Assembly: GCA_903893335.1 (NCBI GenBank)
Contig: CAITLX010000615.1
Location: 1-6,353 of the forward strand
Direction: 5' to 3'
Source of the DNA: an uncultured delta proteobacterium
Lineage (GTDB): Bacteria; Myxococcota_A; Polyangia; Polyangiales; Polyangiaceae
DNA: 6,353 nt
Position numbers and translations under genes: made by a program. Of this stretch, positions 4,421-6,353 are shown piece after piece. Within the stretch, counting starts at the first letter, position 1, and every line of letters begins with the position of its first letter. A model generated the notes under the pieces. That model saw only the letters and a program-made list of their open reading frames with translations, was not told the DNA's origin and did no database searches.

Positions 4421-6353
4421 CTACGTCACGTCCGCGTCGCTCGGCGCGCCCGGCGCAGCCGCCGGATCGGCCGTGGCGGGCCCGCCGCGGGGGATGCGGA
4501 CGGTGAACTCGGCCCCCTGCCCCGACTGCCCGCCGACCGACACCGTGCCGCCGAGGCGCGTCGCCACGCGGTGCACGATCGTGAGCCCCATGCCCATGCC
4601 GCGCCCGGGCTCCTTGGTCGAGTAGAAGGGCGTGAAGACCTTGGCGCGGTCCTCCGGCTTGATGCCCGGACCGTTGTCGCGCACCGACATCGACACCGTC
4701 GTCGCGTCGCTGCGCCCCACGACGCGCACGACGCCCTCCCCCTCGGGCGAGGCCTCGATCGCGTTCTGCACCAGGTTCGACAGCAGCTGGTTCATCTCCT
4801 CGGGGACGCACGAGGCGACGCCGTCGCCGGCGACGTCGACCTCGACGCGCACGTCGCGCCCCGTCGCCGGCAAGACCAGGTCGACCGTGTCGCGCACCGC
4901 CGCGAACAGATCGTACGGCTGCGCGACGCGCGCGTAGCCCTCGCGGCTGTAGCGGCGCATGAGGTCGACGGTGGTGGCGATGCGGCGCACGCCACCCTCG
5001 GCGGTCTCGTAGAGGCGACGGGTGCGGCGCTCGGCGGCGACGAGCTGCGCCTGCTCCGCCTCCACGAGGCTGCGGCCGGCGGCGCCCTCGAAGAGGCGGC
5101 GCAAGGCGTCGCCCTGCTCGCGCAGCAGCGCGATCGAGCTCTTGACGTAGTTGAGCGGGTTGTTGATCTCGTGGGCGAGGCCGCCGGCGATCGACTCGAG
5201 CGAGTCCATCTTGTCGGTGAGCATGAGCTCCGCCGTCCTGCGCTGCACGTCGACGAGCGCCCGCACCGTCGACACGAGCTCCTTGGTCGAGAACGGCTTG
5301 GTCAGGTACGCGTTGACGCCCGTCTCGAGGCCCGCGACGCGGTCGTCGAGGTCGCCGCGCGCGGTCAGCATGACGATGGGGATGTTGCGCGTGCGCGCGT
5401 CGGCGCGCAGGCGGCGCGTGAGCTCGAGCCCGTCGATCTCGGGCATCATCAGGTCGGTGATGACGAGATCGGGCATGTGCTGGATGGCCAGCTCCAGCCC
5501 CTTGCGACCGTCGCGCGCGGCCAGCACCTTGAAATCGCGGCGCAGCGCGAGGTGGATGACGCGCAGCACGTCGAGGGTGTCCTCGACGACGAGCGCCGCG
5601 TACGGGCGCTCCCCCTCGTCGGCGTCGCGCTCGATGACGCGCTTCTCGGTCGCCTCCTCGATCTCGAGCAGGCGGTAGGTGTCCTTCGAGGCCTCGTCGG
5701 CCGCCCACTGCACGAGCCCGCGGTCCTCGGCGCGCTGGCCGTCGAGCTTGTCGCGGCGGCTCGCGCGGCGATCGAGCGCGCCGGGCGGGAAGTGCTCGAG
5801 GTCCTTGACCAGGCGCACCGAGAAGGTCGCGCCGGCCCCCTCCTCGCTCTCGGCCCAGATCTCGCCGCCGTGCAGCTCGACGAGCTCCTTGGCGAGCGCG
5901 AGGCCGATGCCGGTGCCGCCGTGCTGGCGGGTCGAGGCCATGTTGACCTGGAAGAAGCGCTCGAACACCTGGTCGCGCATCGCGCTCGGGAACCCCGGGC
6001 CGTCGTCCTTGACGTCGATGCGCACCGACGCGCCCTCGTCCTCGAGCGTGACCCGGACGTGCCCCTGCGGAGGCGTGAACTTCGTCGCGTTCGACAGCAG
6101 GTTGACGAAGACGCGCTCGAGCCGCTCCAGATCGCAGTGGACCATCGCGCGCTCGGCGCCCGAGGCGAACGTGAGCTCGATCGCCTTGCGCTGCGCGAGC
6201 GGCATCACCTGCCCGAGCAGCCCCTCGCAGTAGGGCACGAGATCGTGCTCGGCGACGCGCAGCCGCAGCCGCGACTCCTCGAGCCGCGAGAGGTCGAGCA
6301 AGTCGCGCAGGAGCTTGAGCAGCTTGACGCCGCTTCGGTACATCGACCGCAGC
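4421..6353 (-). CDS. Tandem hybrid kinase: (HisKA)-HATPase-REC-HisKA-HATPase, 5' partial
   Basis: The frame runs off the window end, so the sensor and first phospho-His are missing; 643 residues are visible. Counting from the internal Met codon at 6343, the end of a HisKA helix (LLKLLRDLLDLSRLE, 8-22) leads to a first HATPase with N-box NLLSNATKF (Asn81, Asn85), G1 DDGPGF (113-118) and G2 GGTGIGLALAK (142-152), all HPK1-like. A charged linker (180-247) leads to a complete receiver with Glu254-Asp255, phospho-acceptor Asp297 in TDLMMPEIDG, Thr327 and Lys349. A second HisKA with His391 in GLAHEINNPLNY and a second HATPase (Asn527; DNGPGI 556-561; G2 GMGMGL around 582-587) are NtrB-like (HPK4). 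The tail is Pro/Ala-rich. It is cytoplasmic in the visible part. The first kinase probably phosphorylates the internal receiver, which then controls the second kinase; the final target is unknown. No Hpt or DNA-binding domain is present. Confidence 0.9.
   Translation of the reverse strand, partial: LRSMYRSGVKLLKLLRDLLDLSRLEESRLRLRVAEHDLVPYCEGLLGQVMPLAQRKAIELTFASGAERAMVHCDLERLERVFVNLLSNATKFTPPQGHVRVTLEDEGASVRIDVKDDGPGFPSAMRDQVFERFFQVNMASTRQHGGTGIGLALAKELVELHGGEIWAESEEGAGATFSVRLVKDLEHFPPGALDRRASRRDKLDGQRAEDRGLVQWAADEASKDTYRLLEIEEATEKRVIERDADEGERPYAALVVEDTLDVLRVIHLALRRDFKVLAARDGRKGLELAIQHMPDLVITDLMMPEIDGLELTRRLRADARTRNIPIVMLTARGDLDDRVAGLETGVNAYLTKPFSTKELVSTVRALVDVQRRTAELMLTDKMDSLESIAGGLAHEINNPLNYVKSSIALLREQGDALRRLFEGAAGRSLVEAEQAQLVAAERRTRRLYETAEGGVRRIATTVDLMRRYSREGYARVAQPYDLFAAVRDTVDLVLPATGRDVRVEVDVAGDGVASCVPEEMNQLLSNLVQNAIEASPEGEGVVRVVGRSDATTVSMSVRDNGPGIKPEDRAKVFTPFYSTKEPGRGMGMGLTIVHRVATRLGGTVSVGGQSGQGAEFTVRIPRGGPATADPAAAPGAPSDADVT

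Noticed and set aside
4311..5708. Long minus-strand open frame within the tandem kinase region
   Set aside because: It is extremely Arg/Ala/Gly-rich, is out of frame with recognisable kinase and receiver motifs on the same strand, and has no domain of its own.
3053..6353. Recent tandem duplication between the two minus-strand kinases
   Set aside because: Receivers and kinase motifs differ in sub-family signatures, and no long near-identical DNA stretch was noticed between them.

Overview
The window is a very GC-rich (roughly 70% by eye, with G/C-biased third codon positions), tightly packed bacterial segment made almost entirely of two-component and c-di-GMP signalling genes plus the flagellar assembly factor fliW. 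The abundance of hybrid kinases, the REC-first kinase layout, Ala/Arg/Pro-rich linkers and a near-consensus sigma-54 promoter suggest a deltaproteobacterium-like organism, most likely Myxococcota (Polyangia-like). This assignment is an inference from style, not from a marker gene.

Left half, plus strand (1-3051): the C-terminal ATPase part of a sensor histidine kinase (cut by the window start); an 89-nt gap holding a strong sigma-54 (-24/-12) promoter match at 529-544; fliW (609-1106) with an AAGGAG ribosome site; and, overlapping the end of fliW by 11 nt, a 651-residue REC-GGDEF-HDOD protein (1096-3051) with an intact diguanylate cyclase signature and I-site but an atypical receiver.

Right half, minus strand (6353-3053): a large hybrid kinase, cut at its N-terminus by the window end, with the order [HisKA]-HATPase-REC-HisKA-HATPase; then a spacer of about 200 bp containing a 9-bp inverted repeat and a short tandem repeat; then a REC-HisKA-HATPase kinase (start most likely GTG 4219). 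The two gene sets converge with a single base between their stop codons, and a GC hairpin spans both stops.

Reading: a signalling island with four histidine-kinase ATPase cores and three receivers, in which the only recognisable outputs are a c-di-GMP synthase (with HDOD) and the flagellin/CsrA-binding protein FliW. The simplest model is that this locus links a phosphorelay and sigma-54 transcription to the motile/sessile decision. The fliW - REC-GGDEF-HDOD overlap and the sigma-54 promoter in front of it are the most interesting items. No RNA genes, CRISPR arrays or mobile elements were seen.
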